DNA of 64,000 nt. It comes from JAKOWB01 sp038363005 (GTDB lineage: Bacteria; Pseudomonadota; Alphaproteobacteria; Kiloniellales; JACOMY01). Shown here one piece after another: positions 1-7,577 of this stretch; position 1 is the stretch's first letter, and the number at the start of each line of letters is the position of its first letter. The position numbers and the translations under genes were made by a program. Under the pieces are notes generated by a model. The model was not told where the DNA came from. It searched no databases and was given only the letters and a program-made list of their open reading frames with translations. The stretch spans positions 1-64,000 of the forward strand of contig JBBQBI010000019.1 in the NCBI GenBank assembly GCA_038363005.1, written 5' to 3'.

Positions 1-642
1 GTGCTGCTGCTGGACGAGATCGAGAAGGCGCATCCCGACCTGTTCAACGTGCTGCTGCAGGTGATGGACTACGGCAAGCTGACCGACCACAACGGCAAGC
101 AGGTCGACTTCCGCAACGTCATCCTGATCATGACCACCAACGCCGGCGCCGCCGACATGGCGAAGAACGCCATCGGCTTCTCCAACGAGATCCGCCGCGG
201 TGACGAGCAGGAGGCGATCAACCGCCTGTTCACGCCGGAGTTCCGCAACCGCCTGGACGCCGTGGTGCCCTTTAAGAACCTGACGCCGGAGGTGATCGGC
301 CAGGTGGTCGACAAGTTCGCCCTGCAGCTCGAGGCCCAGCTGGCCGACCGCAAGGTCACCATCGAGCTGAGCGAGGCGGCGCGCGCCTGGCTCGGCCGCC
401 GCGGCTACGACCCCATGATGGGGGCCCGGCCACTGGCCCGGGTGATCCAGGAGACCATCAAGAAGCCGCTGGCCGAGGAACTGCTGTTCGGCCGCCTGAC
501 CAAGGGCGGCGTGGTGCGCGTCGACGTCGCCGAGGACAAGCTGGTCTTCACCTATCCCGAGCCACCGGCCGGCGCGCTGCCCGCCCTGCCGCCGCCGGAA
601 GACGACGAGGCCGAGCAGCGCGAGACCGAGACTGTGGAGTAG
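1..642 (+). CDS. clpA: ATP-dependent Clp protease ATP-binding subunit ClpA, C-terminal part (5' end outside window)
   Basis: ClpA is the AAA+ unfoldase that feeds substrates, including ClpS-delivered N-degron proteins, into the ClpP protease in the cytosol. Only the last 213 residues are here. They open inside the second AAA+ module at the Walker B motif (LLLDE, residues 2-6), followed by sensor 1 (TTNAG, N47), arginine-finger region FRNRLD (81-86) and sensor 2 GAR (141-143). The tail is an acidic, proline-rich extension. The family is about 750 residues, so roughly 540 residues lie upstream of the window. The first GTG is an internal valine codon, not a start. The next gene begins 17 bases downstream on the same strand. 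Confidence 0.95.
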   Translation: MLLLDEIEKAHPDLFNVLLQVMDYGKLTDHNGKQVDFRNVILIMTTNAGAADMAKNAIGFSNEIRRGDEQEAINRLFTPEFRNRLDAVVPFKNLTPEVIGQVVDKFALQLEAQLADRKVTIELSEAARAWLGRRGYDPMMGARPLARVIQETIKKPLAEELLFGRLTKGGVVRVDVAEDKLVFTYPEPPAGALPALPPPEDDEAEQRETETVE

Positions 643-659
643 CGGCTCCGATCCGGCGC

Positions 660-1091
660 ATGAGCGACCTGGTCGAGGTGACGCGCTTCCTCGACGCCAC
701 CGAAGCGCAGATCGCGCTGGGCTACCTGCGCAGCCATGACCTGGATGCCAGCCTGGGCGAGGGCCACTTCGCCGCGCAAGACAGTCCGCTGACCATGGCG
801 CTGGGCGGCATTCGCCTGCTGGTGCCGGCCGCTGTCCTGCCCAAGGCCCGCTCCCTGCTGGCCGCGGCCGAGCGGCAGCGGCCGGCCTGTCCGGCCTGTG
901 GTTCCCTGCGCCTGGTCGCGGTGCCCAGCGGCGGGCCGACGCGGGGCGGCCTGCTGGCCTTCCTCTCCACCCTGATCGCCTGGGCGCCCTATAGCGCGGC
1001 CTCGGACCGCCGCCGCTGCCTGGACTGCAATCAACTGGCAGGCCTCGACGAGCTGCGCTTCGCCCAGGAAGGCCAGGAGAGCCCGACATGA
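660..1091 (+). CDS. DUF2007-domain protein with C-terminal zinc-ribbon-like cysteines
   Basis: This is a small cytosolic protein of 143 residues. The N-terminal half (about 1-70) looks like the DUF2007 'putative signal transducing protein' fold, which is PII-like in related structures: a strand, then a helix around DATEAQIALGYL, then LLVPAAVLPKARSLL. The second half carries CPACGS (near 79-84) and a later CLDC (near 120-123), together forming a CxxC...CxxC zinc-ribbon-like set around a short hydrophobic stretch. No enzymatic function can be assigned. Its stop overlaps the start of the following CoA-transferase by four bases (ATGA), so the two are probably translationally coupled. Confidence 0.8.
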   Translation: MSDLVEVTRFLDATEAQIALGYLRSHDLDASLGEGHFAAQDSPLTMALGGIRLLVPAAVLPKARSLLAAAERQRPACPACGSLRLVAVPSGGPTRGGLLAFLSTLIAWAPYSAASDRRRCLDCNQLAGLDELRFAQEGQESPT

Positions 1092-2194
1092 TCGCCGACT
1101 GCCTCGCCGGACTGCGCGTGCTCGATCTCTCACAGTGGCTGCCGGGGCCGCATGCCACCCAGCTGCTGGCCGACCTCGGCGCCACGGTGCTGAAGATCGA
1201 ACCGCCGGCCGGCGACCCGGCACGCGCGCTAGGCGCGCTGGGCGACGACGGAGTCTCGCTGTTCTATCGCAGCGTCAACGCCGGCAAGCGGGTCTTGCGC
1301 CTCGATCTGAAGCAGGCGGGCGATCGCGACCTGCTGTTGGCGCTGGTTGGGCGCGCCGACGTGCTGCTGGAATCCTATCGCCCTGGTGTGCTGCCGCGCC
1401 TCGGCCTAGCCTCGGAGACGCTGCGGGTGCGCAATCCGCGCCTGGTGCACACGGCGCTCTCCGGCTGGGGGCAGACTGGGCCCTATGCGTTGCGCGCCGG
1501 GCACGACATCAACTACCTCGCGGTCGGCGGCGGGCTGCTGCGCTCCGGCCCGGCGGAACGGCCGGCCTTCGCCTACCCGCCGGTGGCCGACCTGGCGAGC
1601 GCGCTGCAGGCTGTGCTGGCGACACTGGCCGCCCTGCTGCGCCGCGCCACCACCGGGCAGGGCGGCTTCGTCGACGTCAGCCTGATGGAAACGGTGCTGG
1701 GCTGGCAGGGGACGGCGCTGACCCAGGCGCGCCACGGCGTCGTCGAGGCGCGCGGCGCCGGGCTGCTGAACGGCGGCACCGCCTTCTACAATCTCTATCG
1801 CACAGCTGACGGGCGCTGGATCTCGCTGGGTGCCGTCGAGGCCAAGTTCTGGGAGAACTTCTGCCGCGCTGTCGGGCGGCCCGACTGGGTCGCCCGGCAG
1901 GGCGAGGCGCTGCCGCAGACGGCGTTGTTCGCCGAGGTTGCGGCGCTGATCGCCACGCGCGACCGCGCGGCCTGGAAGGCGCTGCTGGACCCGGTCGACT
2001 GCTGCTTCGAGGCGCTGCTGGAACCCGACGAGGTGGCGGCGCATCCGCAGGTCGCCGCGCGGGGCCTGGTAGCGGAACGCGATGGCCTGGTGCAGACCCT
2101 GCTGCCGGCGCTGCTCGACGGGCAGGGGCCGCGCTCGCGCCCGCCAGTCGAGGAAATCGACCGGGCGCGCGCCCTGGCCGACTGGGGCGCCTAG
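1088..2194 (+). CDS. CaiB/BaiF family CoA-transferase, alpha-methylacyl-CoA racemase-like
   Basis: This is a family III CoA-transferase/racemase of 368 residues. The N-terminal motif GLRVLDLSQWLPGP and the later GHDINYLAVGG (H139, D140) resemble alpha-methylacyl-CoA racemase more than the formyl- or carnitine-CoA transferases. In racemases the His of this motif is a catalytic base that exchanges the proton at C2 of a 2-methylacyl-CoA. The substrate is not predictable from sequence alone. It overlaps the DUF2007 gene by four bases, and its TAG stop overlaps the stop of the opposing LysR gene (CTAG at 2191-2194). There is no reason to tie it to the carnitine cluster about 48 kb away. Confidence 0.85.
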   Translation: MIADCLAGLRVLDLSQWLPGPHATQLLADLGATVLKIEPPAGDPARALGALGDDGVSLFYRSVNAGKRVLRLDLKQAGDRDLLLALVGRADVLLESYRPGVLPRLGLASETLRVRNPRLVHTALSGWGQTGPYALRAGHDINYLAVGGGLLRSGPAERPAFAYPPVADLASALQAVLATLAALLRRATTGQGGFVDVSLMETVLGWQGTALTQARHGVVEARGAGLLNGGTAFYNLYRTADGRWISLGAVEAKFWENFCRAVGRPDWVARQGEALPQTALFAEVAALIATRDRAAWKALLDPVDCCFEALLEPDEVAAHPQVAARGLVAERDGLVQTLLPALLDGQGPRSRPPVEEIDRARALADWGA

Positions 2195-3090
2195 AGCTGC
2201 GGCAGGCGCGCCTTCAGGCGCGGCAAGGCGAAATCCAGGAAGGCCCGCAGCTTGGCGGGCGTTTGTCGGCCGCCCGGATAGACCAGGCTGATCGGCGCGG
2301 GTGGCGGCTCGAAAGCGCGCAGCACCAGCTCAAGGCGTCCGTCCCGCAGCGCGTCTGCCACTTGGTAGCCGCGCACCTGGGTCAGGCCGGCACCGGCGAT
2401 GGCGGCATCGATGGCAGCTTCGGCCGTCGTGGTGTTCAGTCGCGTCTGCACCTCGATGCTCTGCGCCGCCCCGTCCTGCTGGAAGCTCCAGATCTTGGCC
2501 CAGGTCACTGTCGCCGCCGTGACGCAGTCGTGCGCCAGCAGCTCCGCGGGCTGTCGCGGCCGGCCACGCGCCGCCAGATAGGCCGGGCTGGCGCAGACCA
2601 CCATGGGAATCTGGCCGATGCGCGCCGCCATCAGGCTGCTGTCGGCCAGCGTGCCGATGCGCACCGCCAGGTCGACCTGCTCCTCCAGCAGGCTGACCAG
2701 GCGGTCGACCAGCAGCAGGTTCACCTGCACCTCGGGAAAGGCCGCGAGGAAGTCGACCACCACCGGCAGGATGTGTAGCCGCCCAAAGACGATGGGCGCG
2801 GTGATGGTCAGGGTGCCGCGCGGCGCCTGGTGCTCGCCGATGGCGCTGCGCTCGGCCTCGCCCAGGGCGTCGAGGATCTGCCGACTGGACTCGTAGAAGC
2901 CGCGCCCGCTGTCGGTCAGCGACAGGCGGCGGGTCGAGCGGTTGATCAGCTGCACCTTCAGCCGCCGCTCCAATTCGGAGACCTTGCGGCTGACGGTGGC
3001 CAAGGGACTCTGCAGGCGACGCGCGGCGGCGGAGAAGCTGCCGGCCTCTACCACCGCGACGAAGGTGGTCATCGACTCAAAGCGGTCCAT
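2191..3090 (-). CDS. LysR family transcriptional regulator
   Basis: This is a typical LysR regulator of 299 residues when started at ATG 3088-3090. An upstream in-frame start would add 36 residues unlike the family, so the internal ATG (MDRFESMTTF) was chosen. Residues 1-60 form the winged HTH (AARRLQSPLATVSRKVSELERRL); about 90-290 form the periplasmic-binding-like effector domain, in the subgroup whose members often control a divergent oxidoreductase or hydrolase gene. The secreted alpha/beta hydrolase gene starts 126 bases away on the other strand and is the likely target. The inducer is unknown. Confidence 0.9.
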   Translation of the reverse strand: MDRFESMTTFVAVVEAGSFSAAARRLQSPLATVSRKVSELERRLKVQLINRSTRRLSLTDSGRGFYESSRQILDALGEAERSAIGEHQAPRGTLTITAPIVFGRLHILPVVVDFLAAFPEVQVNLLLVDRLVSLLEEQVDLAVRIGTLADSSLMAARIGQIPMVVCASPAYLAARGRPRQPAELLAHDCVTAATVTWAKIWSFQQDGAAQSIEVQTRLNTTTAEAAIDAAIAGAGLTQVRGYQVADALRDGRLELVLRAFEPPPAPISLVYPGGRQTPAKLRAFLDFALPRLKARLPQL

Positions 3091-3215
3091 CAATCTTCTC
3101 ATTAATTGGAAGAATACTTTCGAAATCTGCCAGATACCGCTGATGGATGGGAATAGGCATCTGCTGCGGCAACCGCGGGCGCTGCCCGCCTGCCGCAACC
3201 GAACTGGAGACCCTC
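3091..3215. promoter_or_regulatory. Divergent LysR / hydrolase control region
   Basis: This intergenic stretch of 125 bases is markedly more AT-rich than its surroundings near 3091-3135. It contains an interrupted inverted repeat TCTTC-N10-GAAGA (3094-3113), compatible with an LTTR-type dyad, and a TTCGAA palindrome (3119-3124). The hydrolase start at 3216 is preceded by a GGAGA ribosome-binding site. Autoregulation and divergent control by the LysR protein are inferred from this arrangement, not shown. Confidence 0.45.
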
Positions 3216-4142
3216 ATGAAGCGATTTGCCGCCGCCCTGGCCACCACCGGCGCCCTGCTGGGGACACCCCTGGCCGCCGCGTCCGCGCCCGTCACCTACC
3301 ATGTCGCCCAGGTTCAGGGCCTGGAGGTCTTCTATCGCGAAGCCGGGCCGGCCGACGCGCCGACGCTGCTGCTGCTGCACGGCTTTCCCACCTCGTCGCA
3401 CATGTTCCGCGACCTGCTCCCGCTGCTGGCGGCGCGCTACCACGTGGTGGCGCCGGACTACCCTGGCTTCGGCCACTCCAGCGCGCCGGCACTGGCGGAC
3501 TTCACGTACAGCTTCGCCCATCTCGCCGAGGTGGTGGACGACTTCACCGCCACCATCGGCCTCACCAGCTACGTCATCTACATGCAGGACTACGGCGGGC
3601 CGGTCGGCTTTCGCCTGGCGCTGCGGCACCCTGAGCGCGTGCGGGGCTTCGTGGTGCAGAACGCTGTCGCCAACGTCGAGGGCTGGAACCCGGAGGTCGC
3701 CAAGGGCTTCGCCCCGGTCTGGCAGAATCGAAACGCCGAGACCGAACAGCCCCTCTGGGACATCCTGCGGTCGACCGAGTTCCAGTACCGGCAGGGCGCG
3801 ACGCGGCCGGAACGCCTCAACCCCGATGCCTGGACCTATGACCAGGCGCTGCTCGACCGGTCAGGCAACGACCGCATCCAGGTCGAGCTGCTCTATCAGT
3901 ACAAGGACAATATCCAGCAGTACCCGGCCTGGCAGGCCTGGCTGCAGCGCACGCAGCCGCCGGTCCTGGTGGTCTGGGGCGACAACGACCCGATCTTCAC
4001 CGCGGCCGGCCGCGACCTCTTCAAGACGCTGGTGCCGGCGACCGAGGTGCACAGCTACCCCGCCGGACACTTCGCGCTGGAGACCCATGCGGAGGAGATC
4101 GCCACCGCGATCCTCGGCTTCCTCGATCGTCTGCCGCAGTAG
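3216..4142 (+). CDS. Exported alpha/beta hydrolase with aspartate nucleophile (epoxide hydrolase / haloalkane dehalogenase-like)
   Basis: The protein has 308 residues from ATG 3216, which has GGAGA five bases upstream; a longer frame lacks such a site. Residues 1-24 form a signal peptide ending near AAASA. The oxyanion motif HGFPT (55-59) is followed by the nucleophile elbow YMQDYGG, where D125 replaces the serine of esterases. That substitution marks epoxide hydrolases and haloalkane or haloacetate dehalogenases. The catalytic His is probably H285 in PAGHF. The acid residue is likely within WGDNDPIF. The substrate is unknown. Export to the periplasm is slightly unusual for the group. The HbpS-like gene follows after 12 bases. 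Confidence 0.85.
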   Translation: MKRFAAALATTGALLGTPLAAASAPVTYHVAQVQGLEVFYREAGPADAPTLLLLHGFPTSSHMFRDLLPLLAARYHVVAPDYPGFGHSSAPALADFTYSFAHLAEVVDDFTATIGLTSYVIYMQDYGGPVGFRLALRHPERVRGFVVQNAVANVEGWNPEVAKGFAPVWQNRNAETEQPLWDILRSTEFQYRQGATRPERLNPDAWTYDQALLDRSGNDRIQVELLYQYKDNIQQYPAWQAWLQRTQPPVLVVWGDNDPIFTAAGRDLFKTLVPATEVHSYPAGHFALETHAEEIATAILGFLDRLPQ

Positions 4143-4154
4143 GAGCAGAGAGCC

Positions 4155-4685
4155 ATGACCCTCCGATCGCTTCTCCATATGGCCGCCGTGGCCTTGCTGG
4201 GCGGTCTCTCGCTGCCCGCCCTTTCCCAAGTGGCCCAAGCCCAGGTGGCCCAGACCGGCAGACAGCTGCCCCTCGACCTCGCCATGGCGGCGGCGGCCGA
4301 GGCGGTGACTGTCTGCGCCGCGCACGGCTGGGCAGTCAGCGTCTCGGTGGTCGACGCCGCCGGCAATGTAAAGCTGCAGGCCAAAGGCGACCACAGCACG
4401 ATCCACACCAAGGACTCGAGCTACCGCAAGGCCTACACCGCCGTCACCATGGCGCCGATCTTTGGCTTCGACCGCTTGGGCGATTGGGTGGAGGCGCTGC
4501 AGTCCAACCCCTTCGCGCCGGCCTTCGCCAGCCTGCCTGACATCTTCCTGCTGCCGGGCGCGGTGGTGGTGAAGCTCGACGGCGAGGTGGTGGCTGCACT
4601 GGGGGTCGGCGGCGCCCCGGGCGGCCAGAACGACGAGCTCTGCGCCGTCGCCGGGCTGGCGAAGATCCAGGACCGCCTGCACTAG
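4155..4685 (+). CDS. Exported GlcG/HbpS family heme-binding-like protein (DUF336)
   Basis: This 176-residue protein has a signal peptide (about 1-29, cleavage near AQA). The mature part matches the GlcG/HbpS fold: an N-terminal helix with LAMAAAAEAVTVC, the VSVVDAAGNV strand pair, a DHSTIHTKDSSYRKAYTA helix, and the terminal GVGGAPGGQNDELCAVAGL glycine-rich loop and helix. Members bind heme or cobalamin-like ligands or act as small accessory proteins in oxidative metabolism. It lies 12 bases behind the hydrolase gene and is probably cotranscribed with it under LysR control. The ligand cannot be stated. Confidence 0.85.
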   Translation: MTLRSLLHMAAVALLGGLSLPALSQVAQAQVAQTGRQLPLDLAMAAAAEAVTVCAAHGWAVSVSVVDAAGNVKLQAKGDHSTIHTKDSSYRKAYTAVTMAPIFGFDRLGDWVEALQSNPFAPAFASLPDIFLLPGAVVVKLDGEVVAALGVGGAPGGQNDELCAVAGLAKIQDRLH

Positions 4686-4696
4686 TCCTCAAAGGT

Positions 4697-4724
4697 GCCT
4701 GTCCGGCCGGCGGGCCGGGCAGGC
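4697..4724 (+). terminator. GC-rich hairpin after the hydrolase / HbpS operon
   Basis: A 12-bp stem (4697-4708 with 4713-4724, one G-U pair) closes a GGCG loop 12 bases after the HbpS-like stop. No T-tract follows, so it may stabilise the transcript end or assist factor-dependent termination rather than act as a classic intrinsic terminator. Confidence 0.4.
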
Positions 4725-4777
4725 AGCCGGGGCGATCCATTGCCCCCGACCGGCCGCTTCAGGCAGGATCGCCGGCA

Positions 4778-5680
4778 ATGTATAAGGCCCTGCTCAACAA
4801 GACCGGCAGTCGCATCGTCGCCACCTACCGCTTCTGGCGGCATGTGTCGCTGCGCTTCTGGCATGACGAGCTCTTCACCAAGTCGGCGGCGCTGGCCTTC
4901 CAGACCACGCTGGCGCTGGTGCCGCTCTTCACCATCGTCATCTCGGTGCTCTCGGCCTTTCCCAGCTTCCAGGAGTTCGTGCAGAAGGTCGAAGGCTGGC
5001 TGCTGGCGGTGCTGGCGCCGCACACCGAATCGGTGGTGACCGGGCAGCTCGACGAGCTCATCGGCCGGGCCCGCACCCTGGCCGGCTTCGGCGTCCTGGC
5101 GTTGGCAGTGATCGCCATGATGCTGCTGCACACCGCCAGCGACACGCTGGACGCCATCTTCCGCGTCACCCGGCAGCGCCCGCTGGCGGCGCGTTTCATG
5201 GCCTACTGGACGCTGCTGACCCTGGGCCCGCTGCTGTTCGCCGTCGGCTTCTCGCTGACCGCCAGTGTCTTCGCCGCCGACCAGACCGCGCTGGGCGGCC
5301 TGTTCCAGGAGTCGCTGGGGTTTGTGAAGGGGGTGCTGCCCTTCGTCATCGAATGGCTCGGCTTCACGCTGCTCTATTGGCTGGTGCCCAGCCGGCAACC
5401 GCCGTTCCGTGACTGCATGGCGGCGGCGGCGGTGGCGGCGGTGCTGTTCCAGGCGTTGAAGGCCGGCTTCGCGCTCTACCTGATCTATGTCGCCAGCTAT
5501 GAATCGGTCTACGGCGCGTTGGCCGCCTTTCCGATCACGCTGCTGTGGCTGGAGCTGGCCTGGGCGACCTCCCTGTTTGGCGCCTCGATCGCCGCTTCCC
5601 TGCCGGAGTGGCGCGCCGGCCTCGGCTCACCCAAGGCGCGCGCGCTCTCCAGCCCGTCGATGGAAGATCACTCGCTGTAG
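4778..5680 (+). CDS. YihY/BrkB family inner-membrane protein
   Basis: This is a polytopic membrane protein of 300 residues with about six transmembrane segments: near 40-65 (ALALVPLFTIVISVL), 105-130, 150-175, 190-215, 220-250 and 255-280. The motif SAALAFQTTLALVPLF and the segment LYWLVPSRQPPFRDCMAAAA are characteristic of the YihY/UPF0761 family. The family was once mislabelled ribonuclease BN; its function is still unclear, though roles in lipid or envelope transport have been suggested for members. The gene runs convergently into the Sel1-repeat gene, overlapping its 3' end by 13 bases. Confidence 0.9.
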   Translation: MYKALLNKTGSRIVATYRFWRHVSLRFWHDELFTKSAALAFQTTLALVPLFTIVISVLSAFPSFQEFVQKVEGWLLAVLAPHTESVVTGQLDELIGRARTLAGFGVLALAVIAMMLLHTASDTLDAIFRVTRQRPLAARFMAYWTLLTLGPLLFAVGFSLTASVFAADQTALGGLFQESLGFVKGVLPFVIEWLGFTLLYWLVPSRQPPFRDCMAAAAVAAVLFQALKAGFALYLIYVASYESVYGALAAFPITLLWLELAWATSLFGASIAASLPEWRAGLGSPKARALSSPSMEDHSL

Positions 5681-6345
5681 GAGCGGCGCACGGCCTCGGC
5701 CTGCTGGTGCCAATAGTCGGCACTGACGGGGTCCTCGATGCCCAGCGTGCCATAGGCCAGGTACTCGCCCAGCGCCCGCATCGCGGCGACATGGCCGCTG
5801 TTAGCGGCCCGCACGTACCACAGGCGCGCCGCCGCGAAGTCGGGCTGCGTGCCGCGGCCATAGTGAAAGTCGCGCGCCACGTCGTACATGCCGGTGTCGA
5901 TGTCGGCCTCGGCCAGCGCTAGGTGCGCGGCGAAGGCGGCTTCGACCTCGCCGGAGTTTTCGAACACCACCGAGGCCAGGCGCTGCGCCTGCAGGTTCGT
6001 GGGATCGAGCTCCAGCGTCTTGTGCATCGCCGGCGAGGCCTCGACGAAGTACCACATGGTGGCGAAGGCCGCCGCCTGATCGAAGTAGACCTCCGGGTTC
6101 TCCGGCTCCAGCAGGATACGCCGACTGTAGAGCTCGATGGCGTGCCACTCGCCGTGGCCGCCCAGGTAGAGGTCGGCCAGGCGCTTCAGCGCCAGGCTGT
6201 CGGCCGGATTGTCGATCAGCGCCTCCTCGCAGGGCTTGATCGCGCGTTCGGGCGCCGCGGCGGCGCAGCGCGCGTGCCAGTCGTCCGCCGCCACGGCGGG
6301 GCTGGCGGCGACCAGGAGCAGGGTGGCGACAAGGACTCCACGCAT
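5668..6345 (-). CDS. Exported TPR/Sel1-repeat protein
   Basis: The protein has 225 residues and a clear signal peptide (1-20, cleavage after AVA). It carries TPR-like helices in the middle (ALKRLADLYLGGHGEW, then IELYSRRILLEPENPEVYFDQAA) and two Sel1-type repeats near the C-terminus (GRGTQPDFAAARLWYVRAANSGHVAAMRALGEY). Sel1 proteins usually scaffold periplasmic or envelope complexes. Its ATG shares one base with the stop of the upstream FemAB-like gene (TGATG), indicating an operon on the minus strand. No specific partner is visible. Confidence 0.85.
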   Translation of the reverse strand: MRGVLVATLLLVAASPAVAADDWHARCAAAAPERAIKPCEEALIDNPADSLALKRLADLYLGGHGEWHAIELYSRRILLEPENPEVYFDQAAAFATMWYFVEASPAMHKTLELDPTNLQAQRLASVVFENSGEVEAAFAAHLALAEADIDTGMYDVARDFHYGRGTQPDFAAARLWYVRAANSGHVAAMRALGEYLAYGTLGIEDPVSADYWHQQAEAVRRSYSE

Positions 6346-7523
6346 CAGCTTTCCTCCGCGTCCGTCAGGTCACGACGATAGGGGCCCATGGCGGCCAGGG
6401 CCTCGGCCTCGGCCTGCAGCGCCGGGCGTTCGCGGCGCAGGAAATCCGCCACCGCGCTTTCCAGCCGCGGATCGGCGATCCAGTGCGCGCTGTAGGTGAT
6501 GACCGGCAGGTAGCCGCGCTGGATCTTGTGCTCGCCCTGCGCGCCGGCCTCCACACTGCGCAGGCCGTGCCGGATGGCGTAGTCGATGGCCTGGTAGTAG
6601 CAGCACTCGAAGTGCAGGAACTGGTGGTGCTCCAGCGCCCCCCAGTTGCGGCCATAGAGCGTGTCGCCGCCGATCAGGTTCAGCGCGCCGGCCACCGGTT
6701 GGCCAGCGTCCTCGGCCAGGATCAGCACCACGCGCTCGCCCAGGCGTTCGCCCAGCAGCTGGAAAAAGTCGCGCGTCAGGTAGTCGTGCGCCCACTTCTT
6801 CTCCACCGTCGCCAGGTAGAAGGCGTGGAAAGCATCCCAGTGGCGCGGCTTGATCTCGCTGCCGGTCAGCGCGTGGATCGTCAGGCCGCTGGCCTGCGCC
6901 GCCGCGCGTTCCTTGCGGATCGCCTTGCGCTTGCGGCTGGTCAGGCGCGCCAGGAAGTCATCGAAGCTGGCGTAACCCTGGTTGGCCCAGTGGTACTGCA
7001 GCCCAATACGCTGCAGCAGCCCGGCGTCGCCGGCCGTCTGCCACTCCGCCTGCTGCAGGAAGGTCAGGTGCAGCGACGAGGCCTTGTGCAGCCGCGCCAG
7101 CTGCAGTAGCCCGTCCAGCAGGTGGCGGCGCAGCGCCGCGGCGTCGCCGCCTGGCCGCAGCAGCAGCCGCGGTCCCGGCACCGGGGTGAAGGGCACCGAG
7201 ACCTGGAGCTTCGGGTAGTACTGCCCGCCGGCCCGCTGATAGGCCTCGGCCCAGCCCCAGTCGAAGACGTACTCGCCATAGGAATGGCTCTTCAGGTAGC
7301 AGGGCACGCAGCCCAGCAGCTCCCCGTCGCCGCGCTTCAATGTCAGGTGCTGCGGCAGCCAGCCGGTCTTGGCGGTGGCCGAACCGGAGTCCTCCATCGC
7401 CACCAGGAAGGCATGACTGACGAAGGGATTGTCGGCGCCGGCACAGGCATCCCAGGCCGCCGCGTCGATCCGATGGATCGATTCGTGCGACTCCAGCGTC
7501 AGGGCATCGCCACCGTCGGGCAT
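6345..7523 (-). CDS. FemAB/GNAT-fold acyltransferase (PF04339, 'peptidoglycan biosynthesis/recognition' family)
   Basis: This 392-residue cytosolic protein resembles the DUF482/PF04339 family of double GNAT-fold proteins. Visible hallmarks are the N-terminal IDAAAWDACAGADNPFVSHAFL, the central RKRKAIRKERAAA basic helix, and the C-terminal VEAGAQGEHKIQRGY followed by SAHWIADPRL. The family is related to the FemABX aminoacyl transferases, but no reaction has been established for most members. The downstream Sel1 gene is translationally coupled to it. The function should be left as a probable N-acyltransferase. Confidence 0.85.
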   Translation of the reverse strand: MPDGGDALTLESHESIHRIDAAAWDACAGADNPFVSHAFLVAMEDSGSATAKTGWLPQHLTLKRGDGELLGCVPCYLKSHSYGEYVFDWGWAEAYQRAGGQYYPKLQVSVPFTPVPGPRLLLRPGGDAAALRRHLLDGLLQLARLHKASSLHLTFLQQAEWQTAGDAGLLQRIGLQYHWANQGYASFDDFLARLTSRKRKAIRKERAAAQASGLTIHALTGSEIKPRHWDAFHAFYLATVEKKWAHDYLTRDFFQLLGERLGERVVLILAEDAGQPVAGALNLIGGDTLYGRNWGALEHHQFLHFECCYYQAIDYAIRHGLRSVEAGAQGEHKIQRGYLPVITYSAHWIADPRLESAVADFLRRERPALQAEAEALAAMGPYRRDLTDAEES

Positions 7524-7577
7524 GACGCTAAGAATAGGGCAGGGTGGGGCGGCCGGACAGGGCCCCCGTGTGTTACT

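Noticed and set aside
1088..2194. CaiB/BaiF protein as the carnitine CoA-transferase of the carnitine cluster
   Set aside because: Its motifs match alpha-methylacyl-CoA racemase, and it is about 48 kb away in an operon with clpA and DUF2007.
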